From assembly GCA_963680875.1 (NCBI GenBank), contig OY804580.1, positions 111,169,534-111,233,533 on the forward strand: a stretch of 64,000 nt of DNA, written 5' to 3'. The stretch comes from Bathymodiolus brooksi. Taxonomy: Eukaryota; Mollusca; Bivalvia; Mytilida; Modiolidae. Shown piece by piece: positions 20,069 to 30,499 of this stretch. How positions within the stretch are numbered: the stretch's first letter is position 1; every line of letters starts with the position of its first letter. A program made the translations under genes and the position numbers. The notes under the pieces are model-generated. The model saw nothing but the letters and a program-made list of their open reading frames with translations, did no database searches and was not told where the DNA came from.

Positions 20069-21669
20069 TTAGCTCACCTTGCCAAAGGCAATGTGAGCTT
20101 TTGCCATCACTTGGCGTCCGTCGTCCGTTAACTTTTCACATTTTAATCTTCTCCTCTGAAACCCCTCAGCCAAATGAACTGAAACTTGGTAGGAAGCATC
20201 TATGGAAGGTCCTCTATAATGATTGCTAATTTCGTCCCGATCCATTAACAAACATGGCCACCACAGGCAATTCTTGTTTCTGATTGGCCTATTTTTAAAA
20301 ATCTTCTCCTCTGAAACCATAGGAACAAATGAACTGAAACTTGGTAGGAAGCATCTATGGAAGGTTCTCTATAAAGAATGCTCATTTCGTCCCGATCCGT
20401 TAACAAACATGGCCACCATAGACAACTCTTGTTTCTGATTGGCTGATTTTAAAAATTCTTCTTTCTGTAACCGTTTGGCCAAATGAACCGAAACTTGGTA
20501 GGAAGCATCTATGGAAGGTCCTCTATAAAGATTGCTCATTCCGTCCCGATCCATTAACAAACATGGCCACCACAGGCGACTCTTGTTTCTGATTGGCTGA
20601 CGTTAAAAATTCTTCTCCTCTGAAACCGTTTGGCCAAATGTACCGAAACTTGGTAAGAAGCATTTATGGAAAGTCCTCTGTTGCGATTGCTTATTTCGTT
20701 CCGATCCGTTAACAAACATGGCCACCACAGGCAATTCTTGTTTCTGATTGGCCTATTTTTTTTAAATCTTCTCCTCTGAAACTGCTTGGCCAAATGTACC
20801 TAAACTTTGTAGGATGTATCTATGGGAAGTCCTCTATAGCGATTACTCATTTCGTCCCGATCCATTAACAAACATGGCCGCCACAGGCAATTCTTGTTTC
20901 TGATTGGTCGATTTCTAAAAATCTTCTCTGAAACCACTTGGCTAAATGATCTAAAACTTGGTAGGAAGCATCTATGGAAGGTCCTCTATTTAGATTGTTC
21001 ATTCTGTCCTGATCCATTAACAAACATGGCCACCACAGGCAATTCTTGTTTCTGATTGGCTGATTTTTTTAGATTCTTCCCCTCTGAAACCTTTTGGCCA
21101 AATGTACTGAAACTTGGTAGGAAGCATCTATGGAAAGTCCTTTGTTGCAATTGCTCATTTTGTTCCGATCCCTTAACAAACATGGTGGCCACAGGCAATT
21201 CTTATTTCTGATTGGCCTATTTTTAAAAATCTTCTCTGAAACCGCTTGGCCAAATGAACCGAAACTTGGTAGGATGCATCTATGGAGGTCCTCTATAAAG
21301 ATTACTCATTTCGTCCCTATCAATTAACAAATATGGCTGCCACAGGCAAGTCTTGTTTCTTATTGGTCAATTTCTAAAACAGCTTTTCCTCTGAAGCCGC
21401 TTGGCCAAATGATATGAAACTTGGTAAGAAGCATCTATGGAAGATCCTCTATAGAGATTACTCATTTCGTTTTGATCCATTTACAAACATGGCTGCCACA
21501 GGCAATTCCTGTTTTAGATTGGTCAATTTCTAAAAATCTTCTTATCTGAAACTGCTTTGCCAAAATGAACCGATATTTGGTGGGAAGCACCTATGGAAGG
21601 TTCTGTATTAAATATCCTCAAAGCAGAATGAAAGGTGAACGACACAGGCTCAGCCCACTGAGCCTATAG
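20069..21669 (+). mobile_element. Helentron-like non-autonomous element, copy 1
   Basis: The 5' end is TT followed by a hairpin at 20071-20099 (AGCTCAC-c-TTGCC-AAA-GGCAA-t-GTGAGCT). Next come TGGCGTCCGTCGTCCG and about nine diverged tandem units of ~155 bp (AAACTTGGTAGGAAGCATCT ... AACAAACATGGCCACCACAG). The 3' end has AGGTGAAC (21633-21640), nearly complementary to the 5' GCTCACCT, then a hairpin GGCTCAG-CCCA-CTGAGCC and TATAG before T. A 5' terminal motif repeated inverted near, but not at, the 3' end, a 3' hairpin, and insertion in T-rich sites without clear duplication fit Helentron/Helitron2-type elements. No Rep/helicase frame is present, so it would be non-autonomous. The class is an inference. 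Confidence 0.65.
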
Positions 21670-22039
21670 TTTATTTAAGTTTTTGGTTGTACCATAATCT
21701 ATGTCTTGGTAAGTGTGATGTCCTTCAGTGTTAATTCCTTCCCCTTTGTATTGATCATTTCTTGTTGATAATATTTTACCAAAAACATTTTGTGATGAAC
21801 TCTTAATATTTTGAAATACTAACACATATATATCTACACAGAAGTGACAGTAAACAAGGCAAACAAATATAAATTATTATTGTGATGTTTTTACAAAGTT
21901 ATCAAATTTGTTGCCATAGTTATGTTATTTATAAATATTTTATTACAGAAGGTGATTTATACAAATTGTAGTTTGACAATTATTTTGGTTCTCCTATTCA
22001 ATTTGATAATAGAAGATTTACATAGCTATTATTAGAATT
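21670..22039. other. Intergenic AT-rich stretch; nothing recognised
   Basis: No gene, tandem repeat or RNA-like structure was seen between the Helentron-like element and the SINE. Confidence 0.5.
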
Positions 22040-22456
22040 GCATCGGTGGTCTAATGTTTAACATTTGTGGTTGATTGTGGGTTCGAGGTCCGGTCAAGCC
22101 AAAAACTATACAATTGGTATCTGTTGCATATTCACTAAGCCTGCAGCTTTAGGAAGAAAGGGTAAAGACTGGTTGGCTCGGAATCAGGATAATGTGTCCG
22201 AGTAGACAGTTGTTTCAGTGAGCTAGCACTATAAGGATCTAATTAAGCATGTTGGTCTAGTACAAAGTGAACATCATCATCTAATAGAAATATAGCTTGT
22301 TCTCCTCCACCAATAAACCTGACCGCCATGATATAATGGAAATATTGTTGTAAATAGCTTCAAACAAGATAACCCTAACCCTAACCTTATAACATGTTCT
22401 CGCTATGATATAGCTTAACAATTGCTTATTTGGCATTAAACAACACTCACTCACTA
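22040..22456 (+). mobile_element. tRNA-derived SINE, near full length
   Basis: The head GCATCGGTGGTCTAATGTTT at 22040 with the box-B-like GGGTTCGAGGTC at 22079-22090 resembles a tRNA promoter. The body includes GTTGGCTCGGAATCAGGAT and CAGTGAGCTAGCACTATAAG. The 3' part has GATATAATGGAAATATTGTT and ends in ACACTCACTCACTAC. A diverged second tail-like piece (GATATAGCTTAACAATTG ... GGCATTAAACAAC) closes it. The layout is that of mollusc SINEs; the family name was not determined. Confidence 0.65.
22371..22387. repeat. Short telomere-like motif (AACCCT)n
   Basis: AACCCTAACCCTAACC is about 2.7 copies of the animal telomere hexamer, placed in the SINE tail region. It is too short to indicate a chromosome end. 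Confidence 0.7.
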
Positions 22457-23700
22457 CTATTCAGTTTGACTATGGAATATTTATATAGATAACATTAGGT
22501 GTCATACTTTATTTACCATTTGATTAAATTTGTAAACAAGTAATTAATACATATAACAGCTTTACTATGAAAGTTTTAAATTGAAAAGCCAAAAAATACC
22601 ACACTGTACTAACAGTTCTAAAATAAAATTGAAAAATCGTAGAAAATATCTTGAACTATATAATCCAATGTGGATTAAGGGCTGTTTCATTAAATATACA
22701 TGTCATACAGGGTTGACACTTAATAAAATGAAAAACACAAAAAATATCACACTGTTGGGACAAGCCCCAAAATCCAATAGAAATATTGGAGGAAGAGGCA
22801 AAATTAATATGTCTAACACATATACATGACTACTTACATTCCTGGATTGGCACAGGCACTTACAATAAAAAGTGGCAGGGTTAAGCTAGTTTTATGGGCC
22901 AAATTCCCTATTTTTGACCAAAAAAATTGTGGGTTACCATTTCAATTGGAATGACAAGAATAAAAAAATATGACACCCCCATGATAGAAAACCTTTTGGT
23001 GGCAATATATATATATATTCTACTACATGTTAAACAGAAGCGAACTAACATATTAAGTACATTTATTGAGGATTTATCTCTGAATCCACAAAACCAATTT
23101 AAAGACAGCTTTAGTATGGGGTCCTTTTCCAGACATTGCTAGTGACATCCTCCATTCTAGATCACGGTTGTTCCTTTAGAAACAAAAATTTAAACCCAAC
23201 CGTCAAATGCTGAGTGATTAAGATCTAGGGAACATTTGGTGATCAGTTGCCACCAAATTTCTTTCATCAAACAAGGGGATGTATATACAAAATGTAAGTA
23301 GTATTATGATATTTCTTAACTTGAGATAGTTAAATAAATATTAATATTTTAAACCTCAAGCTTTAACTGGTGCAGAAATATCATAATCCACTGATAACTG
23401 AAGGAAACCCTTTTTCTCCATGACCAAAACGTCAAAAATATTTTTAGTTGTTAATTTCCATTTTAATGACTAGAAAGAAAATTGCCGTCAATTCTCAGGC
23501 AGAAGTTTAACCACCATTGTGATTAAATATATTACGAAAATTTAACAAACTGGTTAAACACACTAAGAATGATTTGTTTATTTAATATTATGTTTTAATT
23601 TTTAGGACTTGAAACTATTGTAATTTATTATTTGCCTTGATGGTTACTGTATGTTAAATATTTATTAAAAAAGACAATAAATATAACATTTTGTTTTATA
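22457..23700. other. Intergenic AT-rich stretch; no gene recognised
   Basis: Open frames of up to 82 codons are present but lysine/asparagine-rich and without family resemblance. No RNA gene or tandem repeat was seen. It may hold old repeat remnants that cannot be identified by eye. Confidence 0.5.
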
Positions 23701-23904
23701 TATTTGGAATTGAGAATGTTAGTGGAGCAGGATTTGTTTACCCTCCTGGAGCACCTGAGGTCACCCCCAGTTTTTAGCATGGTTTGTATTACTCAATTTT
23801 TTGTTTTCTCTGTATTGTTTTGTATACATCCAGTTGTTTGTAGGAGGGCTCATGTCTTATTTACGTTATTTGTGTTTATTTGCGTATAGTGGTGTCCACA
23901 TTGT
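23701..23904 (+). repeat. Probable 3' piece of a bivalve dispersed repeat leading into the satellite
   Basis: The stretch GGAGCACCTGAGGTCACC, then TTTTGTTTTCTCTGTATTG and GTTGTTTGTAGGAGGGC, resembles the tail of an abundant bivalve repeat as I remember it. It becomes progressively more like the 54-bp satellite (T/G-rich with GTTTTG and TTTTTC runs). Its open frame runs straight into the satellite. The identity needs a search. Confidence 0.4.
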
Positions 23905-25632
23905 GTTGTGTTTTTGTTTTGTTTTTCTTCGTCTTGTGTACCCTATGTTGTCAGTTTCTCTGTGTTTTTGTTTTGTTTTTCTTCGTCTTGTGTACCCTAT
24001 GTTGTCAGTTTCTCTGTGTTTTTGTTTTGTTTTTCTTTGTCTTGTGTACCCTATGTTGCCAGTTTCTCTGTGTTGTGTTTTGTTTTTCTTTGTCTTGTGT
24101 ACCCTATGTTGTCAGTTTCTCTGTGTTTTTGTTTTGTTTTTCTTTGTCTTGTGTACCCTATGTTGTCAGTTTCTCTTGATTGTTTTTGTTTTGTTTTTCT
24201 TCGTCTTGTGTACCCTATGTTGTCAGTTTCTCTGTGTTTTTGTTTTGTTTTTCTTCGTCTTGTGTACCCTATGTTGTCAGTTTCTCTGTGTTTTTGTTTT
24301 GTTTTTCTTCGTCTTGTGTACCCTATGTTGTCAGTTTCTCTGTGTTTTTGTTTTGTTTTTCTTCGTCTTGTGTACCCTATGTTGTCAGTTTCTCTGTGTT
24401 TTTGTTTTGTTTTTCTTCGTCTTGTGTACCCTATGTTGTCAGTTTCTCTTGATTGTTTTTGTTTTTCTTTGTCTTGTGTACCCTATGTTGTCAGTTTCTC
24501 TGTGTTGTGTTTTGTTTGTCTACGTCTTGTGTACCCTATGTTGTCAGTTTCTCTGTGTTGTGTTTTGTTTTTCTTTGTCTTGTGTACCCTATGTTGTCAG
24601 TTTCTCTGTGTTTTTGTTTTGTTTTTCTTTGTCTTGTGTACCCTATGTTGTCAGTTTCTCTGTGTTTTTGTTTTGTTTTTCTTTGTCTTGTGTACCCTAT
24701 GTTGTCAGTTTCTCTGTGTTGTGTTTTGTTTGTCTACGTCTTGTGTACCCTATGTTGCCAGTTTCTCTGTGTTTTTGTTTTGTTTTTCTTTGTCTTGTGT
24801 ACCCTATGTTGTCAGTTTCTCTGTGTTGTGTTTTGTTTTTCTTTGTCTTGTGTACCCTATGTTGTCAGTTTCTCTGTGTTTTTGTTTTGTTTTTCTTCGT
24901 CTTGTGTACCCTATGTTGTCAGTTTCTCTGTGTTTTTGTTTTGTTTTTCTTTGTCTTGTGTACCCTATGTTGTCAGTTTCTCTGTGTTGTGTTTTGTTTT
25001 TCTTCGTGTTGTGTACCCTATGTTGTCAGTTTCTCTGTGTTTTTGTTTTGTTTTTCTTTGTCTTGTGTACCCTATGTTGTCAGTTTCTCTGTGTTTTTGT
25101 TTTGTTTTTCTTTGTCTTGTGTACCCTATGTTGCCAGTTTCTCTGTGTTGTGTTTTGTTTTTCTTCGTCTTGTGTACCCTATGTTGTCAGTTTCTCTGTG
25201 TTGTGTTTTGTTTTTCTTCGTCTTGTGTACCCTATGTTGTCAGTTTCTCTGTGTTTTTGTTTTGTTTTTCTTTGTCTTGTGTACCCTATGTTGTCAGTTT
25301 CTCTGTGTTGTGTTTTGTTTGTCTACGTCTTGTGTACCCTATGTTGCCAGTTTCTCTGTGTTGTGTTTTGTTTTTCTTTGTCTTGTGTACCCTATGTTGT
25401 CAGTTTCTCTGTGTTTTTGTTTTGTTTTTCTTTGTCTTGTGTACCCTATGTTGTCAGTTTCTCTGTGTTTTTGTTTTGTTTTTCTTCGTCTTGTGTACCC
25501 TATATGTTGCCAGTTTCTCTGTGTTGTGTTTTGTTTTTCTTTGTCTTGTGTACCCTATGTTGTCAGTTTCTCTGTGTTGTGTTTTGTTTTTCTTTGTCTT
25601 GTGTACCCTATGTTGTCAGTTTCTCTGTGTTT
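23905..25632 (+). repeat. 54-bp satellite, left block (about 32 copies)
   Basis: The unit reads TCTCTGTGTTTTTGTTTTG, TTTTTCTTTGTC, TTGTGTACCCTATGTTGTC, AGTT. Base count of the consensus: 33 T, 10 G, 8 C, 3 A. Variants: a 53-bp form with GTGTTGTG, a 56-bp form with CTATATGTTGCC, and longer forms with TTGATTG. The units line up head to tail without other DNA. The block is cut by a mobile element at 25633 and continues unchanged after it at 28284. Confidence 0.97.
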
Positions 25633-25680
25633 TTAGCTCACCTGACCCAAAGGGTCATGTGAGCTATTCTCATCACTTGG

Positions 25681-25756
25681 CGTCCGTCGTCGTCGTCCGT
25701 CGTCCGTCGTCCGTCCGTCGTCCGTCGTCCGTCGTCCGTCGTCCGTCGTACGTCGT
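25681..25756. repeat. (GTCC/GTCGTC)n microsatellite in the element head
   Basis: An irregular run of CGTC and CGTCCGTC words, interrupted once by GTACGTCGTA. The same position in copy 1 (about 20115-20127) has only two such words, so this run has expanded in copy 2. Confidence 0.9.
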
Positions 25757-25979
25757 AAACTTTTTCAAAAATCTTCTCCTCTGAAAGTACTAGACCAATG
25801 GAAACCAAACTTGGTCTGAATCATTACTAGGGTATCTAGTTTCAAAATTGTGTCCGGTGATGCCGTGCACCAACCAACATGGCCGCTGTTACTAAAAATA
25901 GAACATATGGTAAAATTGCAGGTTTTTGGTAATATCTCAAAAACCGTTAGTAATATCAAAAATCTGACATGGGGTAAAA

Positions 25980-26540
25980 ATGATCAGCACATCAAGATCT
26001 ACCTACCCTGCAATTTTGAAGTAAATCTGATTACCCATCTTGGAGTTATTGCCCTTTTTTCATCAAATTTGTAAAATTTTAATGCTTTTCGTCTTATATT
26101 TCAAAAACTATAAGAGATAAAGGTTAACTTTAAATTGCAAAAATGTGCGGCATATTAAGATCTACCTACCCTGCAATTTTGAAGTAAATCCCATTACTCA
26201 TTTTGGAGTTATTTCCCTTTTTTCATCAAATTTTCAAAATTTTAATACTTTTCGTCCTTTATTTCAAAAACTATAACAGACAGATGGTAAGTTGAAACTG
26301 CAAACATGCTCAGCATGTCAAGATCTACCTACCCTGCAATTTTGAAGTAAATTTGATTACCCATCTTGGAGTTATTGCCCCTTTTTCATCAATTTTTTTT
26401 TTTCCTTTTAATACTTTTCGTCTTATATTTCAAAAACTATTTAGAGATAGATGTTAAGTTTATTGCAAAAATGTGCAGCATATCAAGATCTACCTACCCT
26501 GCAATTTTGAAGTAAATCCCATTACCCATTTTGACCGATT
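25980..26540. repeat. About 165-bp tandem unit, 3-4 copies, inside element copy 2
   Basis: The marker word AAGATCTACCTACCCTGCAA occurs near 25994, 26157, 26320 and 26485, followed each time by a GAAGTAAAT..GATTACCCAT-like text and by TTTCAAAAACTAT in the next unit. The copies differ by scattered substitutions and small indels. Confidence 0.85.
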
Positions 26541-26569
26541 ATGCAAATTAGAAAAAAGGGGGGATGAAA

Positions 26570-27900
26570 TTAAAAAAAAATCTTCTCCTCTGAAACTACT
26601 GAACCAATCTCAACCAAACTTTGCTGAAATGATCCTTAGGTGGTCCCCTTTCAAAATTGTGTCCATTAGCCCCGTCCTGTATCCAAGATGGCCGCCATTA
26701 CTAAAAATAGAAATTTCTTCAAATGGTCAAAACTGCTCTATTTTAAGCCAGAAAGTGCCCAAATTTGAACTGTATAAGCATAATGATGAACTTTTTAACA
26801 TATATTACGGGATTTTTTTATGAACTTTGAACTTTTACCGATTTTGACCGATTATGAAATTAAAAAAAAGGGGGGATGAAATTAAAAAAAAAATCTTCTC
26901 CTCTGAAACTACTGAGCCAATCTCAACCAAACTTTGCTGAGATGATCCTTAGGTGGTCCCCTTTCAAAATTGTGTCCGTCAGCACCGTCCTGTATCCAAG
27001 ATGGCCACCATTACTAAAAATAGAAATTTCTTCAAATGGCCAAAACTGTTCTATTTTAAGCCAGAAAGTGCCCAAATTTGAACTGTATAAGCATAATGAT
27101 GAGCTTTTTAACATATATTACGGATTTTTTATGAACTTTGAACTTTTACCGATTTTGACCGATTATGAAATTTAAAAAAAGGGGGGATGAAATTAAAAAA
27201 AAATCTTCTCCTCTGAAACTACTGAGCCAATTTCAACCAAACTTTGCTGAGATGATCCTTAGGTGGTCCCCTTTTAAAATTGTGTCCGTCAGCGCCGTCC
27301 TATATCCAAGATGGCCACCATTATTAAAAATAGAAATTTCTTCAAATGGCCAAAACTGCTCTATTTTAAGCCAGAAAGTGCTCAAATTTGAACTGTATAA
27401 GCATAATGATGATCTTTTTAACATATATTACGGATTTTTTATGAACTTTGAACTTTTACTGATTTTGACCGATTATGCAAATTAGAAAAAGGGGGGATGG
27501 AATTAAAAAAAAATCTTCTCCTCTGAAACTACTGAGTCAATCTCAACCAAACTTTGCTGAAATGATCCTTAGGTGGTCCCCTTTCAAAATTGTGTCCGTC
27601 AGCGCCGTCCTGTATCCAAGATGGCCACCATTACTAAAAATAGAAATTTCTTCAAATGGCCAAAACTGCTCTATTTTAAGCCAGAAAGTGCCCAAATTTG
27701 AACTGTATAAGCATAATGATGAGCTTTTTAACATATATTACGGGATTTTTTATGAACTTTGAACTTTTACCGAGTTTGACCGATTATGCAAATTAGAAAA
27801 AAGGGGGGATGAAATTAAAAAAATCTTCTTCTCTGAAACTACAGAGCCAATCTCAACCAAACTTTGCTGAAATGATTCTTGGGTGGTCCTCTTCCAAAAT
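26570..27900. repeat. About 310-bp tandem unit, 4 full copies plus a partial, inside element copy 2
   Basis: The word TCTTCTCCTCTGAAACTAC starts at 26581, 26894, 27204 and 27514, and with a change at 27824 (spacings 313, 310, 310, 310). Each unit carries CAAGATGGCCRCCATTA and ends with a run of A and GGGGGGAT. The copies are very similar, so the expansion is recent. The TCTTCTCCTCTGAAA word is shared with the unit of copy 1, which suggests one ancestral unit. Confidence 0.9.
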
Positions 27901-30499
27901 TGTGTCCAGCATTTCAGAACACCGACCAAGATGGCCGCCACAGCCGAACTTAATTTAACATAGGACCCTATGGGAAATTCCCATAAAAATCTTTTTGTCT
28001 GAAACCATTTGCTCAATAAGAACAAAATTTTGATGAAATAGTCATTGAATGGTTCTCTTCCAAAAATGTGTCTGGCGGTTCGACCCTTCGATCAATTTTT
28101 ATTTACCTGCAATTTTGAAGTAAATCCGATTACCCATCTTGGAGTTCTTGCCCTTTTTTCATCAAATTTATAAAAATGACGAAGGCTACAATTGTTAATT
28201 TTTTTTACCGAAGTTATCAAGTTTTATTGACTGATGTTATTATTATACCCAGGTGAGCTATACAGGCTCCTGGGAGCCTCTAGTTGTTTTGTTTTTCTTT
28301 GTCTTGTGTACCCTATGTTGTCAGTTTCTCTGTGTTGTGTTTTGTTTGTCTACGTCTTGTGTACCCTATGTTGCCAGTTTCTCTGTGTTTTTGTTTTGTT
28401 TTTCTTTGTCTTGTGTACCCTATGTTGTCAGTTTCTCTGTGTTGTGTTTTGTTTTTCTTTGTCTTGTGTACCCTATGTTGTCAGTTTCTCTGTGTTTTTG
28501 TTTTGTTTTTCTTTGTCTTGTGTACCCTATGTTGTCAGTTTCTCTGTGTTGTGTTTTGTTTGTCTACGTCTTGTGTACCCTATGTTGCCAGTTTCTCTGT
28601 GTTGTGTTTTGTTTTTCTTTGTCTTGTGTACCCTATGTTGTCAGTTTCTCTGTGTTGTGTTTTGTTTTTCTTTGTCTTGTGTACCCTATGTTGTCAGTTT
28701 CTCTGTGTTTTTGTTTTGTTTTTCTTTGTCTTGTGTACCCTATGTTGTCAGTTTCTCTGTGTTGTGTTTTGTTTGTCTACGTCTTGTGTACCCTATGTTG
28801 CCAGTTTCTCTGTGTTGTGTTTTGTTTTTCTTTGTCATGTGTACCCTATGTTGTCAGTTTCTCTGTGTTGTGTTTTGTTTTTCTTTGTCTTGTGTACCCT
28901 ATGTTGTCAGTTTCTCTGTGTTTTTGTTTTGTTTTTCTTTGTCTTGTGTACCCTATGTTGCCAGTTTCTCTGGATTGTTTTTGTTTTGTTTTTCTTTGTC
29001 TTGTGTACCCTATGTTGTCAGTTTCTCTGTGTTTTTGTTTTGTTTTTCTTCGTCTTGTGTACCCTATATGTTGCCAGTTTCTCTGTGTTTTTGTTTTGTT
29101 TTTCTTCGTCTTGTGTACCCTATGTTGTCAGTTTCTCTGTGTTTTTGTTTTGTTTTTCTTTGTCTTGTGTACCCTATGTTGTCAGTTTCTCTGTGTTTTT
29201 GTTTTGTTTTTCTTTGTCTTGTGTACCCTATGTTGTCAGTTTCTCTGTGTTTTTGTTTTGTTTTTCTTTGTCTTGTGTACCCTATATGTTGCCAGTTTCT
29301 CTGTGTTGTGTTTTGTTTTTCTTTGTCTTGTGTACCCTATGTTGTCAGTTTCTCTGTGTTTTTGTTTTGTTTTTCTTTGTCTTGTGTACCCTATGTTGTC
29401 AGTTTCTCTGTGTTGTGTTTTGTTTTTCTTTGTCTTGTGTACCTTATGTTGTCAGTTTCTCTGTGTTTTTGTTTTGTTTTTCTTTGTCTTGTGTACCCTA
29501 TGTTGTCAGTTTCTCTGGATTGTTTTTGTTTTGTTTTTCTTTGTCTTGTGTACCCTATGTTGTCAGTTTCTCTGTGTTTTTGTTTTGTTTTTCTTTGTCT
29601 TGTGTACCCTATATGTTGCCAGTTTCTCTGTGTTGTGTTTTGTTTTTCTTCGTCTTGTGTACCCTATGTTGCCAGTTTCTCTGTGTTTTTGTTTTGTTTT
29701 TCTTCGTCTTGTGTACCCTATGTTGTCAGTTTCTCTGTGTTTTTGTTTTGTTTTTCTTTGTCTTGTGTACCCTATGTTGTCAGTTTCTCTGTGTTGTGTT
29801 TTGTTTTTCTTTGTCTTGTGTACCCTATGTTGTCAGTTTCTCTGTGTTTTTGTTTTGTTTTTCTTCGTCTTGTGTACCCTATGTTGTTAGTTTCTCTGTG
29901 TTTTTGTTTTGTTTTTCTTTGTCTTGTGTACCCTATGTTGTCAGTTTCTCTGTGTTTTTGTTTTGTTTTTCTTTGTCTTGTGTACCCTATATGTTGCCAG
30001 TTTCTCTGTGTTGTGTTTTGTTTTTCTTTGTCTTGTGTACCCTATGTTGTCAGTTTCTCTGTGTTTTTGTTTTGTTTTTCTTCGTCTTGTGTACCCTATG
30101 TTGTCAGTTTCTCTGTGTTTTTGTTTTGTTTTTCTTTGTCTTGTGTACCCTATGTTGTCAGTTTCTCTGTGTTTTTGTTTTGTTTTTCTTTGTCTTGTGT
30201 ACCCTATATGTTGCCAGTTTCTCTGTGTTGTGTTTTGTTTTTCTTTGTCTTGTGTACCCTATGTTGTCAGTTTCTCTGTGTTTTTGTTTTGTTTTTCTTT
30301 GTCTTGTGTACCCTATGTTGTCAGTTTCTCTGTGTTGTGTTTTGTTTTTCTTTGTCTTGTGTACCCTATGTTGTCAGTTTCTCTGTGTTTTTGTTTTGTT
30401 TTTCTTCGTCTTGTGTACCCTATGTTGTCAGTTTCTGTGGATTGTTTTTGTTTTGTTTTTCTTTGTCTTGTGTACCCTATGTTGTCAGTTTCTCTGTGT

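Larger units (their letters stand above)
25633..28283 (+). mobile_element. Helentron-like non-autonomous element, copy 2, inserted in the satellite
   Basis: It has the same plan as copy 1. TT comes first, then a 5' hairpin at 25635-25665 (AGCTCAC-c-TGACCC-AAA-GGGTCA-t-GTGAGCT), then TTGGCGTCCGTCGTCG with a GTCC/GTC microsatellite. The interior consists of two kinds of tandem unit (~165 bp and ~310 bp). The 3' end has AGGTGAGCT (28251-28259), an exact inverse complement of the 5' AGCTCACCT, then hairpin GGCTCC-TG-GGAGCC and TCTAG before T. Satellite sequence flanks both sides, and the join GTGTTT + TTGTTTTG restores a normal unit, so the element entered between T and T without a visible duplication (or with TT). 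Frames of about 60-115 codons on both strands repeat with the units and look non-coding. Confidence 0.75.

Noticed and set aside
20130..21610. Overlapping frames of 60-85 codons on both strands as small genes
   Set aside because: They repeat with the ~155-bp unit of the Helentron-like element, occur on both strands and carry no conserved domain.
22371..22387. AACCCT repeats as a telomere or interstitial telomeric tract
   Set aside because: Fewer than three hexamers, inside a SINE tail; chance or SINE sequence explains it.
26473..27762. Repeated 95-116-codon frames containing a PRWPPLLKIEISSNG-like word
   Set aside because: They follow the 310-bp tandem unit of the mobile element and are open on both strands; no independent evidence for translation.
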